Source: CAZEQK01 sp964514395 (GTDB taxonomy: Bacteria; Bacillota; Bacilli; Tepidibacillales; Tepidibacillaceae). From it: DNA of 64,000 nt. Under the pieces are notes generated by a model. That model saw only the letters and a program-made list of their open reading frames with translations, did not search any database and had not been told where the DNA came from. Both the position numbers and the translations under genes were made by a program. The stretch spans positions 1 to 64,000 of the forward strand of contig CAZEQK010000006.1 of the NCBI GenBank assembly GCA_964514395.1. The letters are read 5' to 3'. Shown here in pieces: positions 36,716 through 44,777 of this stretch (its first letter is position 1; every line of letters starts with the position of its first letter).

Positions 36716-37867
36716 CTATTTTAGATAACTAAAGTAAAAACTTAACGTCATATCTCTGCCTGTGTTTCCTACATCGACTTGAACATTATCTATTTTTTGG
36801 GTTCTTCTAATGACTTCAGGTGGATGTGTGACTAAATCATTGTATTCATATAAAACCTCATTAAAGACCTTCTTCCCTGTATTTTCCCCAAAGATACCTA
36901 TAATTGCATCATATAGTCTTTGTTTGTAATAATCGTTGACACGCCCTTGTGAAGCATCTACATATAAGTTATATAAATCTAAATCAAATATGACATTATC
37001 ACTAAATCTATCATCCTGCCAATCACTTTTAGCATTATAATGAAAATCTTCATTAAATCCAAAAGTAAAGAAGGTGTAATTATTATTTACCGCTGTTTTA
37101 TTGTAGCCATATCTGATAACCACTCTTTTATTTGGATAAGCAACTCCCACATATCCCTCTTTTCCGATTAACGCCCTTGTTACATTATAGACTTGGGTGT
37201 TGATATTAGGATTCATCGTTCCTTCTAGAATATGATATTTATTCGTATTTCCGCTATAATCACTAAAATCATAGATTTGGATGGTGTGATCTACTACCTT
37301 ATAGCCATATGGCTCAACATTTGGATCATAAATATTGGTTAAGTCCGTAATATTTGCTTTTGTAAATACATCATCCCCATTTGGGGTGTATGCTGTACCT
37401 CCTGTTTGACTTCCTGTTGTATCCTGTGCCTTTGTCTTTACAATGACAGTCTTTGTAGCTCCATCCCAAGCGACATATGCCCCTAAGCCTTCAGATACAA
37501 AACGAAGTGGAACCATGGTTCGACTATTGACGATACTTGCCGAGGTATCAAAGGTTAAGACTTGGCCGTTTTTTGTTGCCTGTTTTTCACCGATGGTTAG
37601 TTTGATGGTGTCGCTTCCTTTACTGATAGTAACTGTTTGGGTTTTACCATCCCAATCTACATAAGCTCCTAACCCTACCGCAACAAACCTAACTGGAACG
37701 ATGGTTCTTCCATCCTGATTAATGATTGGCTGTTGATCGGGAAAGGCCATCAGTTCCCCATTCATTTCTACCTTTACCTTAGTTTCTGCATGTACCAATG
37801 TGGTAAACGGTACAAAACTAATAGCTACAAGACTAAATAATAAAACGATAATACTTATTTTTTTCAT
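36716..37867 (-). CDS. Stalk-domain (copper amine oxidase N-like) secreted protein
   Basis: 383 residues. After a signal peptide (IIVLLFSLVAISFVPFTTLVHA) come two halves of the CuAO_N1-type stalk domain: GRTIVPVRFVAVGLGAYVDWD and SRTMVPLRFVSEGLGAYVAWD, about residues 35-150. A linker rich in Thr/Gly precedes a C-terminal domain (about 165-383) with no family I recognise. Such stalk domains are widespread in Bacillota surface proteins; they are not oxidases. It has a close paralogue at 38441-39586, with a 239-nt identical segment. It sits upstream of the PKD protein at 34245 and may be co-transcribed with it. Confidence 0.78.
   Translation of the reverse strand: MKKISIIVLLFSLVAISFVPFTTLVHAETKVKVEMNGELMAFPDQQPIINQDGRTIVPVRFVAVGLGAYVDWDGKTQTVTISKGSDTIKLTIGEKQATKNGQVLTFDTSASIVNSRTMVPLRFVSEGLGAYVAWDGATKTVIVKTKAQDTTGSQTGGTAYTPNGDDVFTKANITDLTNIYDPNVEPYGYKVVDHTIQIYDFSDYSGNTNKYHILEGTMNPNINTQVYNVTRALIGKEGYVGVAYPNKRVVIRYGYNKTAVNNNYTFFTFGFNEDFHYNAKSDWQDDRFSDNVIFDLDLYNLYVDASQGRVNDYYKQRLYDAIIGIFGENTGKKVFNEVLYEYNDLVTHPPEVIRRTQKIDNVQVDVGNTGRDMTLSFYFSYLK
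37392..37630 (-). repeat. 239-nt segment identical to 39111-39349
   Basis: I read no differences between 37392-37630 and 39111-39349, both inside stalk-domain genes, while the sequences on either side of this segment differ at several sites. It covers the second half of the stalk domain and the Thr/Gly linker. Confidence 0.85.
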
Positions 37868-37968
37868 TTCATCATTTCCTCCTAAAATTTCTATTTTATA
37901 TATTTAAATATCTATTATCCCTAACCTTAACAGTTCTTTTAAATGAAAATCTGCGATAGGTGGGTTGT

Positions 37969-38391
37969 TTATTGATGTGTGGTTGTGCCTTGCACATTAG
38001 GAAAATAGTTATTATCGTGGTTCTGCGCGCTAGAAGTAAAACCTAAATACCTCCATTCATCTTTTCCAGTACAAGGGGATGTTCTTTGTTCGTTTCCTAT
38101 AACATTTATTGGATTTCCAAATACCATATCCCTATCATAATTTTGATAGGTAGTAAAATTAGGTAAAAAATCATAATATTCTGTTTGTCCGTCTTTATTA
38201 ACCCCAAAAGTATTTATATGGGTAGAAATCCTGATTTTATCAACATAGTTTAGAAATTTCTGTTCATTTTGAAATACCCCTGCATAGCTTGTTGGCTTAC
38301 TACAGGTAGATGCTACTCCTCTTTGTAAAGGAATAAAGGTAAATAATAGAATGAGAATAAATAGATAGGTTAGTAGTTTCTTGTATATCAT
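37969..38391 (-). pseudogene. Truncated paralogue of the 810-residue PKD protein
   Basis: The first 140 residues match the N-terminus of the protein at 34245-36677: the signal peptide, CSKPTSYAGVF, GNEQRTSPCTGKDEWRYLGF, GTTT. The frame then stops at TAA. Directly after, in another frame, the DNA reads INNPPIADFHLKEL, which resembles the start of the PKD region that follows the proline linker in the full protein. A large internal deletion has therefore removed about 350 codons and shifted the frame, and the 3' part is gone. It may still be secreted as a short protein. Confidence 0.75.
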
Positions 38392-38440
38392 ATAAACCTC
38401 CTCCCATTAGGTTGTATTAAATAAAGATTAACTAAAGGTA

Positions 38441-39586
38441 CTATTTAAGATAACTAAAGTAAAAACTTAACGTCATATCCCTTCCTGTATTTCCTACATC
38501 GACTTGGAAATTATCTATTTTATAAGTTCTTCTAATGACTTCAGGCGGATGTGTAACTAAATCATTGTATTCATATAAAACCTCATTAAAGACCTTCTCC
38601 CCTGTATCTTTCCCAAAGATACCAATGATCGCATCATATAGTCTTTGCTTGTAATAATCCTCTACATAATCCCCATTTTGGTATAAACGATATAAATCTA
38701 AATCAAAGGCTACATGATCACTAAATCTATCATCTTGCCAATCTCGTTTCGCGCTATAATATAATTTTTCATTAAAGCCAAAGGTAAAGAATGTGATATT
38801 ATTGTTTACACCTGTTTTATTGTAGCCATATCTTAGTATTGCTGAAGTCGTATTATAGTATAGTCCAACATACCCCTCTTTTCCGATTAACGCCCTGGTT
38901 ACGTTATAGACTTGGGTGTTGATATTAGGATTCATCGTTCCTTCTAGGATATGATATTTATTCGTATTTCCACTATAATCACTAAAATCGTAGATTTGGA
39001 TGGTGTGATCTACTACCTTATACCCATATGGCTCAATGTTTGGATCATAAATATTGGTTAGGTCTGTAATATTGTCTTTTGTAAACACATCATCCCCATT
39101 TGGTGTGTAAGCTGTACCTCCTGTTTGACTTCCTGTTGTATCCTGTGCCTTTGTCTTTACAATGACAGTCTTTGTAGCTCCATCCCAAGCGACATATGCC
39201 CCTAAGCCTTCAGATACAAAACGAAGTGGAACCATGGTTCGACTATTGACGATACTTGCCGAGGTATCAAAGGTTAAGACTTGGCCGTTTTTTGTTGCCT
39301 GTTTTTCACCGATGGTTAGTTTGATGGTGTCGCTTCCTTTACTGATAGTTACGGTTTGGGTTTGTCCATCCCAGGAGACATATGCCCCTAAACCAGTTGC
39401 AACAAATCTAACTGGTACGATGGTTCTTCCATCCTGATTAATCATTGGCTGCTGATCAGGAAAGGTCATAAGTGACCCATTCATTTCCACCTTTACAATA
39501 TTCTCTGCCCTTACATGGGTTGCAAATGGTATAAAACCGATAGCTACAAGACTAAGCAATAAAACAATAATCGTTATTTTTTTCAT
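38441..39586 (-). CDS. Stalk-domain secreted protein (paralogue)
   Basis: 381 residues. Signal peptide (IIVLLLSLVAIGFIPFATHVRA), two stalk-domain halves (GRTIVPVRFVATGLGAYVSWD and SRTMVPLRFVSEGLGAYVAWD), a Thr/Gly linker and a C-terminal domain of unknown function closely matching the paralogue at 36716-37867. The greatest differences lie in the stretch near residues 245-310 (YYNTTSAILRYGYNKTG versus AYPNKRVVIRYGYNKTA). Followed by the truncated PKD paralogue, so this is the first copy of a duplicated two-gene cassette. AGGGGG lies before ATG. Confidence 0.78.
   Translation of the reverse strand: MKKITIIVLLLSLVAIGFIPFATHVRAENIVKVEMNGSLMTFPDQQPMINQDGRTIVPVRFVATGLGAYVSWDGQTQTVTISKGSDTIKLTIGEKQATKNGQVLTFDTSASIVNSRTMVPLRFVSEGLGAYVAWDGATKTVIVKTKAQDTTGSQTGGTAYTPNGDDVFTKDNITDLTNIYDPNIEPYGYKVVDHTIQIYDFSDYSGNTNKYHILEGTMNPNINTQVYNVTRALIGKEGYVGLYYNTTSAILRYGYNKTGVNNNITFFTFGFNEKLYYSAKRDWQDDRFSDHVAFDLDLYRLYQNGDYVEDYYKQRLYDAIIGIFGKDTGEKVFNEVLYEYNDLVTHPPEVIRRTYKIDNFQVDVGNTGRDMTLSFYFSYLK
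39111..39349 (-). repeat. 239-nt segment identical to 37392-37630
   Basis: Second copy of the identical stretch described at 37392. Neighbouring sequence in the two genes differs, so the identity is local. Confidence 0.85.
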
Positions 39587-39790
39587 TTTTATTTCCCCCT
39601 AAAAACTCTACTTTTATATAGTGAACACAATAAAAGCTTGATCCGGTTGAATCAAGCAGAAAAGAAGATTTCCTTGTTATTTGTCTTCACTACTTGTTAA
39701 ATATTAGACATTTACCATAATATTAATAATTTGACAAATAATTTGTTAATCCTTTTTATTTTTACAATGTTTAACAATATTTTCTCGTAT

Positions 39791-40621
39791 TTAAGGTATC
39801 CTAAAGTTCATTTTCAGTATTGATTTAGCTTTATCTGTATTTAGTGAGGTATCTAATGGGATATTCCCGGCTGATGCTTCACTATCTGATAAGTAGTCTT
39901 CGACAATATATCTCTCATCTAATCCCAACTTCATGGCCATTTTTTTACTAAAGCTATAATAGCTTTCTTTTTGATCAGGTCCAAGGTGGATGATACCTCG
40001 ATAATTGTTTTCTACTAATTCGATTATCCCATTAGCAAGATCGTCAACATGAACAAAGGTCTTAAATAGATTCACCATTCTACTAATTGTTTCTTTCACT
40101 TTTAACTTTTTTATCAGTAATTCTGTCCGATGATCCCAATTTCCATCAGCATCTTTGCCATATATAGGGCCTGTTCTTATAATAATATGGTTTGAGAAGT
40201 CTTTTAGCATTTTTTCACCAGTTATTTTTCCATTCACATAATTGGCCAAGGGATTATTCCCTGTCACATTAGTAGTAAGATCATCTTCTCTATAATTTCC
40301 CTTCCCCTCCATAAATACAGAATCGGAGGAAATATAAACAAAGGTAGTTGTAGATGGTAAAAGTTTTATGATATGAGTTAGTCCATTATCTGTTAGTACA
40401 TTTTCCTCGGTTTTACTCATCAAAGACCAGATGACAACATTAGGTTTAAGATAATCTAGAATTTTTGCCACTTCATTTTTGTTATACATATCTAATAAAA
40501 GCAGGTCATCTTGGTTTTTAGCACTTCGATAGGTCCCAAATACCTCGTATCCTAAATTTTTATATTGTTGATATAATTTACTTCCCAAAAAACCACTTGC
40601 ACCTAAAACAAGGACTTTCAT
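39791..40621 (-). CDS. RmlD-like SDR sugar reductase/epimerase
   Basis: 276 residues, extended SDR. VLVLGASGFLGSKLYQQY binds NAD(P); YISSDSVFMEG and NYVNGKITGEKML (Y-x-x-x-K) form the active site; IIRTGPIYG follows. This is the pattern of RmlD-type reductases, though the length and context differ from dTDP-rhamnose operons. The start is ATG at 40621: AGGAG is 7 nt upstream, while the longer frame from 40654 lacks a site. The GNAT gene ends 10 nt upstream, so the pair may make and acetylate a sugar-like metabolite. Substrate unknown. Confidence 0.72.
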   Translation of the reverse strand: MKVLVLGASGFLGSKLYQQYKNLGYEVFGTYRSAKNQDDLLLLDMYNKNEVAKILDYLKPNVVIWSLMSKTEENVLTDNGLTHIIKLLPSTTTFVYISSDSVFMEGKGNYREDDLTTNVTGNNPLANYVNGKITGEKMLKDFSNHIIIRTGPIYGKDADGNWDHRTELLIKKLKVKETISRMVNLFKTFVHVDDLANGIIELVENNYRGIIHLGPDQKESYYSFSKKMAMKLGLDERYIVEDYLSDSEASAGNIPLDTSLNTDKAKSILKMNFRIP

Positions 40622-40631
40622 AGTCAATCTC

Positions 40632-41225
40632 CTAGCTATCCCTATTTGTTTCATTCACATTATTCTTTTTTGAAACTAGATTCTCTATATAAACCGATTG
40701 AAATTCTTCAGCTATGATATCCATTAGTACTTCATCATAACGCTTTCCAGCAATTTGCTTTGCTCCTCTAATTCTACCAGCGTCTTTAAATCCTAACTTC
40801 TTATAGGCTTTTATCGCAGGTTTGTTAAAATCGTAAACCCTAAGATAGATATTATGTAGATTTAGAATATTAAAGCCAAAATCCAATAATAGATTGATCG
40901 CATCCACTCCATAGCCTTGCCCCCAATAATCCTTGTTGCCAATAAATATTCCAAGCTCGCCAATCCGATTTATCTGATCAATTTTTGGAAAGCCTATATT
41001 ACCTATTAATTCATCCTTCTCTTTATCAACAATTGCAAAATTATTATTTGATTTAGATAGTCTTTCAAGAATTTCTTTTTCCATGTTAGGATTAATCAAG
41101 CTAGAGGAAAAAACTAAGCCTACCGCTACTTCCATGTCATTCACCCATGCTGTATACTTCTCATAATCCTCTACATTAATCGGTGATAAGTAGCATTTTT
41201 CTCCTATCATTTTTTTATAGTACAT
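40632..41225 (-). CDS. GNAT acetyltransferase, RimJ/RimL type
   Basis: About 197 residues. The acetyl-CoA binding region reads IFIGNKDYWGQGYGVDAINLLLDFGFN, and the fold ends with KAYKKLGFKDAGRIRGAKQI. This pattern fits RimJ/RimL or PseH-like N-acetyltransferases; PseH acetylates a nucleotide-linked amino sugar, so a sugar substrate is possible beside the reductase at 39791. AAGGAG is 11 nt before ATG at 41225; the GTG at 41237 is too close to that site. Substrate not determined. Confidence 0.72.
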   Translation of the reverse strand: MYYKKMIGEKCYLSPINVEDYEKYTAWVNDMEVAVGLVFSSSLINPNMEKEILERLSKSNNNFAIVDKEKDELIGNIGFPKIDQINRIGELGIFIGNKDYWGQGYGVDAINLLLDFGFNILNLHNIYLRVYDFNKPAIKAYKKLGFKDAGRIRGAKQIAGKRYDEVLMDIIAEEFQSVYIENLVSKKNNVNETNRDS

Positions 41226-41317
41226 AAATATCCACACTCCTTCATTCCACTAATTTCTATATATTTCTTTCTTTTATTTCCTATTCCCTTTATTTCATTG
41301 GTAATATTCAGATGAAT

Positions 41318-41359
41318 AAAAAAAGGGTAGCTCCATGTGATTACATGAACCTTACCCTC
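41318..41359 (-). terminator. Intrinsic terminator, minus strand
   Basis: Imperfect stem AGGGTAAGGTTCATGT / ACATGGAGCTACCCT with a run of seven T on the minus strand, about 180 nt beyond the methyltransferase gene. The 41360-41538 stretch between them holds no supported gene. Confidence 0.75.
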
Positions 41360-41538
41360 TACTGTCATTATATCATGGCAAAAATGTAAAAACCCCAATC
41401 ATCATGTCCTCAGTGATCGTCGTATTTTCCGTGTTGAAAAGCCATCCAAAAAACATGATCAAATGATTCCTTTAATTATTACCATACTCTTGTTAATGGA
41501 ACTATGTAATTGAGCTTGGACTTCATCTTCTATAAAAT

Positions 41539-42222
41539 TTACGAAGGATTTACTGCTGCTAAAATAATCTCAACTGGTAAGCCCCACATCATCATTTCTT
41601 CTTTCTTAACAATCCTAAAATTCATCTCTTCTAAAACCTGTTGAAGATAAATTGGCCTACAATCAATATATTTTGGGAATTTATGATGTGCCCATTCGTA
41701 CATTTTCAGCATCAACCCTGGATTTGCATTTCTCGACATAGCCACTACACATAGTCTTCCATCCTCTTTAAGTACTCTTTTACATTCCTTTAAAACTAGT
41801 TCAATTTCTGGTGTATCGAATAGCTCTAAGGTGAAGCTCATGAAAATACCATCAAAGAAATGGTTTGTATATGGAAGAGAAATGGCATCACCAAGCATGA
41901 GTTCTACTCGTTTCTCAAAGCCAGCTTTTTTAATTTTCTTCTCTGCTTCAGTATACATGCCCTGTGATAGATCGATACCATAAACTTTACCCTCAATACC
42001 TACTGATTGAGCAAAGCTGATCATATTATGACCTGTACCAAAGCCAATATCAAGAATCTTTTCCCCTTCATTTACGTTCAACATATCTCGTCCAATTTCT
42101 TTATATTTCTTTTCACTTCCTTCTGATAACAGATCATACCATTTACTCATGCGATCGTAAGCCTGTCTTGCCTCCTCTTTACTTCTTGTTACTCTACTTA
42201 TTTCAGGGATTTGTTTTGACAT
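41539..42222 (-). CDS. Class I SAM-dependent methyltransferase
   Basis: 227 residues, UbiE/Methyltransf_11 type: AYDRMSKWYDLL near the N-terminus, SAM-binding motif ILDIGFGTGHNMISFAQ near residue 55, and VKGR-like post-motifs including GDAISLPYTNHFFDGIFMSF and LKECKRVLKEDGRLCVVA. Substrate unknown; small-molecule or quinone-type methylation is typical. Possibly co-transcribed with the GNAT gene at 42270 upstream (47 nt gap). ATG follows AGGGGTGATTAG. Confidence 0.78.
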   Translation of the reverse strand: MSKQIPEISRVTRSKEEARQAYDRMSKWYDLLSEGSEKKYKEIGRDMLNVNEGEKILDIGFGTGHNMISFAQSVGIEGKVYGIDLSQGMYTEAEKKIKKAGFEKRVELMLGDAISLPYTNHFFDGIFMSFTLELFDTPEIELVLKECKRVLKEDGRLCVVAMSRNANPGLMLKMYEWAHHKFPKYIDCRPIYLQQVLEEMNFRIVKKEEMMMWGLPVEIILAAVNPS

Positions 42223-42269
42223 CTAATCACCCCTATTTACGGTCCTTATTTTAGCTAAAACATTCCCAT

Positions 42270-42737
42270 TCACTCAGCAAAATAGCTGCGTTCCAATTTA
42301 AATTTTGTTAAGGATAATTCCTTGGTTATTCTGACTACATCTACCTCTCTAAATCCGAATTTTTCATAGAGACGGATAGCTGGAAAATTTTTTGTTCCTG
42401 TAGAAACGATAAAGGTTGTTATCTCTTCGTTTTTATTCATTATGAATTCTAAGAGGAGGCTTGCAATCCCCTTTTTAAAATGAAGAGGATGAACCATCAA
42501 ACGGTGTATATCTAGCAGCAACCCTATTGTTTTATAGGATATCGCTCCAACTAATTCATCTTCAATAAAGTATCCCCAAAAAAATTCATGACTAGTTTGT
42601 AACGAAACGATATCCTCTTTTAAAGGAGGTATCTCATCAAACCCAATAATTTCTGCCTCTATTTTATAAGACTGTTGTTGTAAAGAGAGTATTTTTTTTG
42701 CAATATCATTATTGTTCATATCTAATTTAGTTATCAA
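42270..42737 (-). CDS. GNAT-family N-acetyltransferase
   Basis: 155 residues. The acetyl-CoA site is LMVHPLHFKKGIASLLLEFIM (the R/Q-x-x-G-x-G/A motif as FKKGIA), and TGTKNFPAIRLYEKFGFREVD is the conserved C-terminal strand-helix. Start TTG at 42737; the spacing to a weak GAGAGTGG is acceptable, while an internal ATG (MNNND) is a possible alternative. It lies 19 nt after the frameshifted hydrolase and before the methyltransferase on the same strand. Substrate unknown. Confidence 0.72.
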   Translation of the reverse strand: MITKLDMNNNDIAKKILSLQQQSYKIEAEIIGFDEIPPLKEDIVSLQTSHEFFWGYFIEDELVGAISYKTIGLLLDIHRLMVHPLHFKKGIASLLLEFIMNKNEEITTFIVSTGTKNFPAIRLYEKFGFREVDVVRITKELSLTKFKLERSYFAE

Positions 42738-42756
42738 TATTTAACCACTCTCACTT

Positions 42757-43516
42757 CTAGTTTAAATGATGCTCTAACCAGTGAATAATCTCTTCTAGCA
42801 TACCTGAGGTAATGTAATGATTTAGCTTTGGTATCTCCACTAGTTTAATATTTTCAGGTTGCTTATTATAGTAGGGACTTACTTCGTTATAAAAAAACTG
42901 TAAACTCTCAATCGGCACGGAAGTATCTTCATTACCATGTAATAATAAAATAGCACGTGGAAATAGTTTATCTTTATGCGTGATAGGGTCAAATGGAATG
43001 ATTTTAGATAATTCATCCTTGGTTACAGCTTCTCTACCATCCATCTTCCTAAAATAATACTGATTTTTCCCAAGCACTTGATCCATTCATACTGACTAAA
43101 GTCTTCACTTTTTTATTATGAGCAAATATTCCCGAGGCAATAAAACCTCCCATCGAGCTTCCAAGTACTCCAATTCGATTGAGATCTATCTCCTCTATCT
43201 TTATTAAATTGTCAAGTAATAGATTAGCTTCTTCTACTGTTTCAATCACTATTCTCCAAAAATTACTCCTTAGCACCTGTAAATCATGATAATCTATTTT
43301 CCCTCTTTGTCCATGCTCAATTGCATCTGGTAGAATGACGCCATAGCCATACTGTGATAATATTGTTGCAATAAAAACCATATTTTCTTTTTTCGATGCC
43401 CAGCCATGGTATAGAAGCAATATAGGTAATTTCCCCTTAGGTTGGTTTGGCTTTGTAAACATACATTCTATTCCTGCTAATTTAATAGTTGATATATCTA
43501 CATTTATTGGTTTCAC
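42757..43516 (-). pseudogene. Alpha/beta hydrolase with frameshift
   Basis: Two overlapping reading frames together make one esterase of about 253 residues. The upstream frame has YHGWASKKENMV and the nucleophile GSSMGGF; it ends at SAWEKSVLF. The downstream frame continues with QYYFRKMDGREAV and contains the Asp (HGNEDTSVP) and His (LNHYIT) of the triad. Removing one A from the GGGAAAAA run near 43063 restores a single frame. It could be a real inactivating mutation or a sequencing error in a homopolymer. Intact relatives are dienelactone hydrolase-like/prolyl oligopeptidase-type esterases. Confidence 0.78.
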
Positions 43517-43673
43517 CGTCTAAACTCCTCACATATTATCGTATTTCTTGTAATACATGCTTATGTAGTTCAGCATACCTTCCTTATCCTCAGGATAGAT
43601 CCTCCCACCATATTTTAATCATTAGTAAGAGAAAAAAGAAAGCTGAAGTAAACCAGCCTTGATAGACGTCATC

Positions 43674-43976
43674 TCAAAAATGAATGTTTTCTGTTTTTTC
43701 AATACTATTCGTATGAAGTTTATGTGCGATACGGATAACAGGTCCAATTAGCATTTGCGTACTTCCTATGACAAACAACCAAGTTCCTGCTGTTACTAGG
43801 TGGGCAAAAAAGAAGAAAATACTACCTATTAGAAACCAAGTTGCTAGTAAAAAATCATTTAAAATATGCAACCATTCATAGCGATGCTGTATCGTAATTA
43901 ATCTGTTTTTGTAATCAATATCTAATTTTATGTTATCTTCTTCAATCTCAATGTTCTCTAATGGATTACGACTCAT
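43674..43976 (-). CDS. YrhK-like small membrane protein
   Basis: 100 residues with the YrhK domain pattern: an N-terminal beta segment ending in HRYEWLHILNDFLLATWFLIGSIFF, then two membrane helices (about residues 42-62 and 65-85) and a short tail. YrhK proteins are widespread small membrane proteins with no established function. Encoded alone on the minus strand; GGAGGATGAATG precedes the ATG. The 157 nt between it and the hydrolase gene contain no supported gene. Confidence 0.7.
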   Translation of the reverse strand: MSRNPLENIEIEEDNIKLDIDYKNRLITIQHRYEWLHILNDFLLATWFLIGSIFFFFAHLVTAGTWLFVIGSTQMLIGPVIRIAHKLHTNSIEKTENIHF

Positions 43977-44182
43977 TTATGTCATTCATCCTCCTTCTTT
44001 TGCTCGAATTATTTAAGAAAATTTCTGTTCCATATTTATCATATCAAATTTGCTATTTCTTCACATTTTTAAGAATACTTGTATTTATTAAATAATTCTG
44101 TTTTCATTGTTTAGAGTAAAATCTTATAATAACTAATAAGAAAGAGACTTTTCTATATCCACTTCATAGAAAGGAGTATATC

Positions 44183-44728
44183 ATGGTCATTAAGAATAAA
44201 GAATTTCATGTTAATGGATTAAATTATACGATTAGATCTGCAACCGTTAAAGATGCAAAGGATCTATCTGAATTAAGATTACAGATTGATGGAGAGACAG
44301 AAAATTTAGATAGAGAAAAAGGGGAAGCCTTTATAGATATACCAGGTTTTGAACAGATTATTATAACTGACTCTGAAAATCCAAGAAACCTATTTTTAGT
44401 TGCTGTAATTCAGGATCAGATCGTTGGGTTTTCAAGATGCGAAGGAATTTATTTAAAAAGATTCTCTCATAAAGTAGAATTCGGAGTAGGCGTATTAAAA
44501 GATTTTTGGGGGCATGGTATTGGGAAAAATCTTTTAAAAGAATCTGTTTCTTGGGCTGACTCCAACGGTATTAAAAAAATTATTCTGAATGTCTTAGAAA
44601 CAAACGAGAAGGCTATTAAACTATATAAAAGGTTTGGCTTTGAAATCGAAGGTATATTAAAAAATGATAAAATTCTTTCTGACAGTAAATACTATCATAC
44701 CATTATGATGGGAAGATTTAATGTTTGA
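44183..44728 (+). CDS. GNAT-family N-acetyltransferase
   Basis: 181 residues. IRSATVKDAKDLSELRLQI at the N-terminus, VEFGVGVLKDFWGHGIGKNLL with the acetyl-CoA motif (WGHGIG), and NEKAIKLYKRFGFEIEG are typical of RimI/phosphinothricin-like GNAT enzymes. AAAGGAGT is 7 nt before ATG. Monocistronic; shares a bidirectional terminator with glnS. Substrate unknown. Confidence 0.78.
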   Translation: MVIKNKEFHVNGLNYTIRSATVKDAKDLSELRLQIDGETENLDREKGEAFIDIPGFEQIIITDSENPRNLFLVAVIQDQIVGFSRCEGIYLKRFSHKVEFGVGVLKDFWGHGIGKNLLKESVSWADSNGIKKIILNVLETNEKAIKLYKRFGFEIEGILKNDKILSDSKYYHTIMMGRFNV

Positions 44729-44741
44729 TAAATATCTTTAT

Positions 44742-44773
44742 AAAAAAAAACGAGAAGAACTTCTCGTTTTTTT
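44742..44773. terminator. Bidirectional terminator between GNAT gene and glnS
   Basis: ACGAGAAG / CTTCTCGT stem with short loop, nine A on the left and seven T on the right, so it serves both converging genes. Confidence 0.88.
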
Positions 44774-44777
44774 ACTG

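Noticed and set aside
43560..43670. Minus-strand fragment reading LKYGGRIYPEDKEGM to KKYDNM
   Set aside because: Protein-like but only about 30 codons, begins after a stop with no start codon or site; could be a remnant, too little to call.
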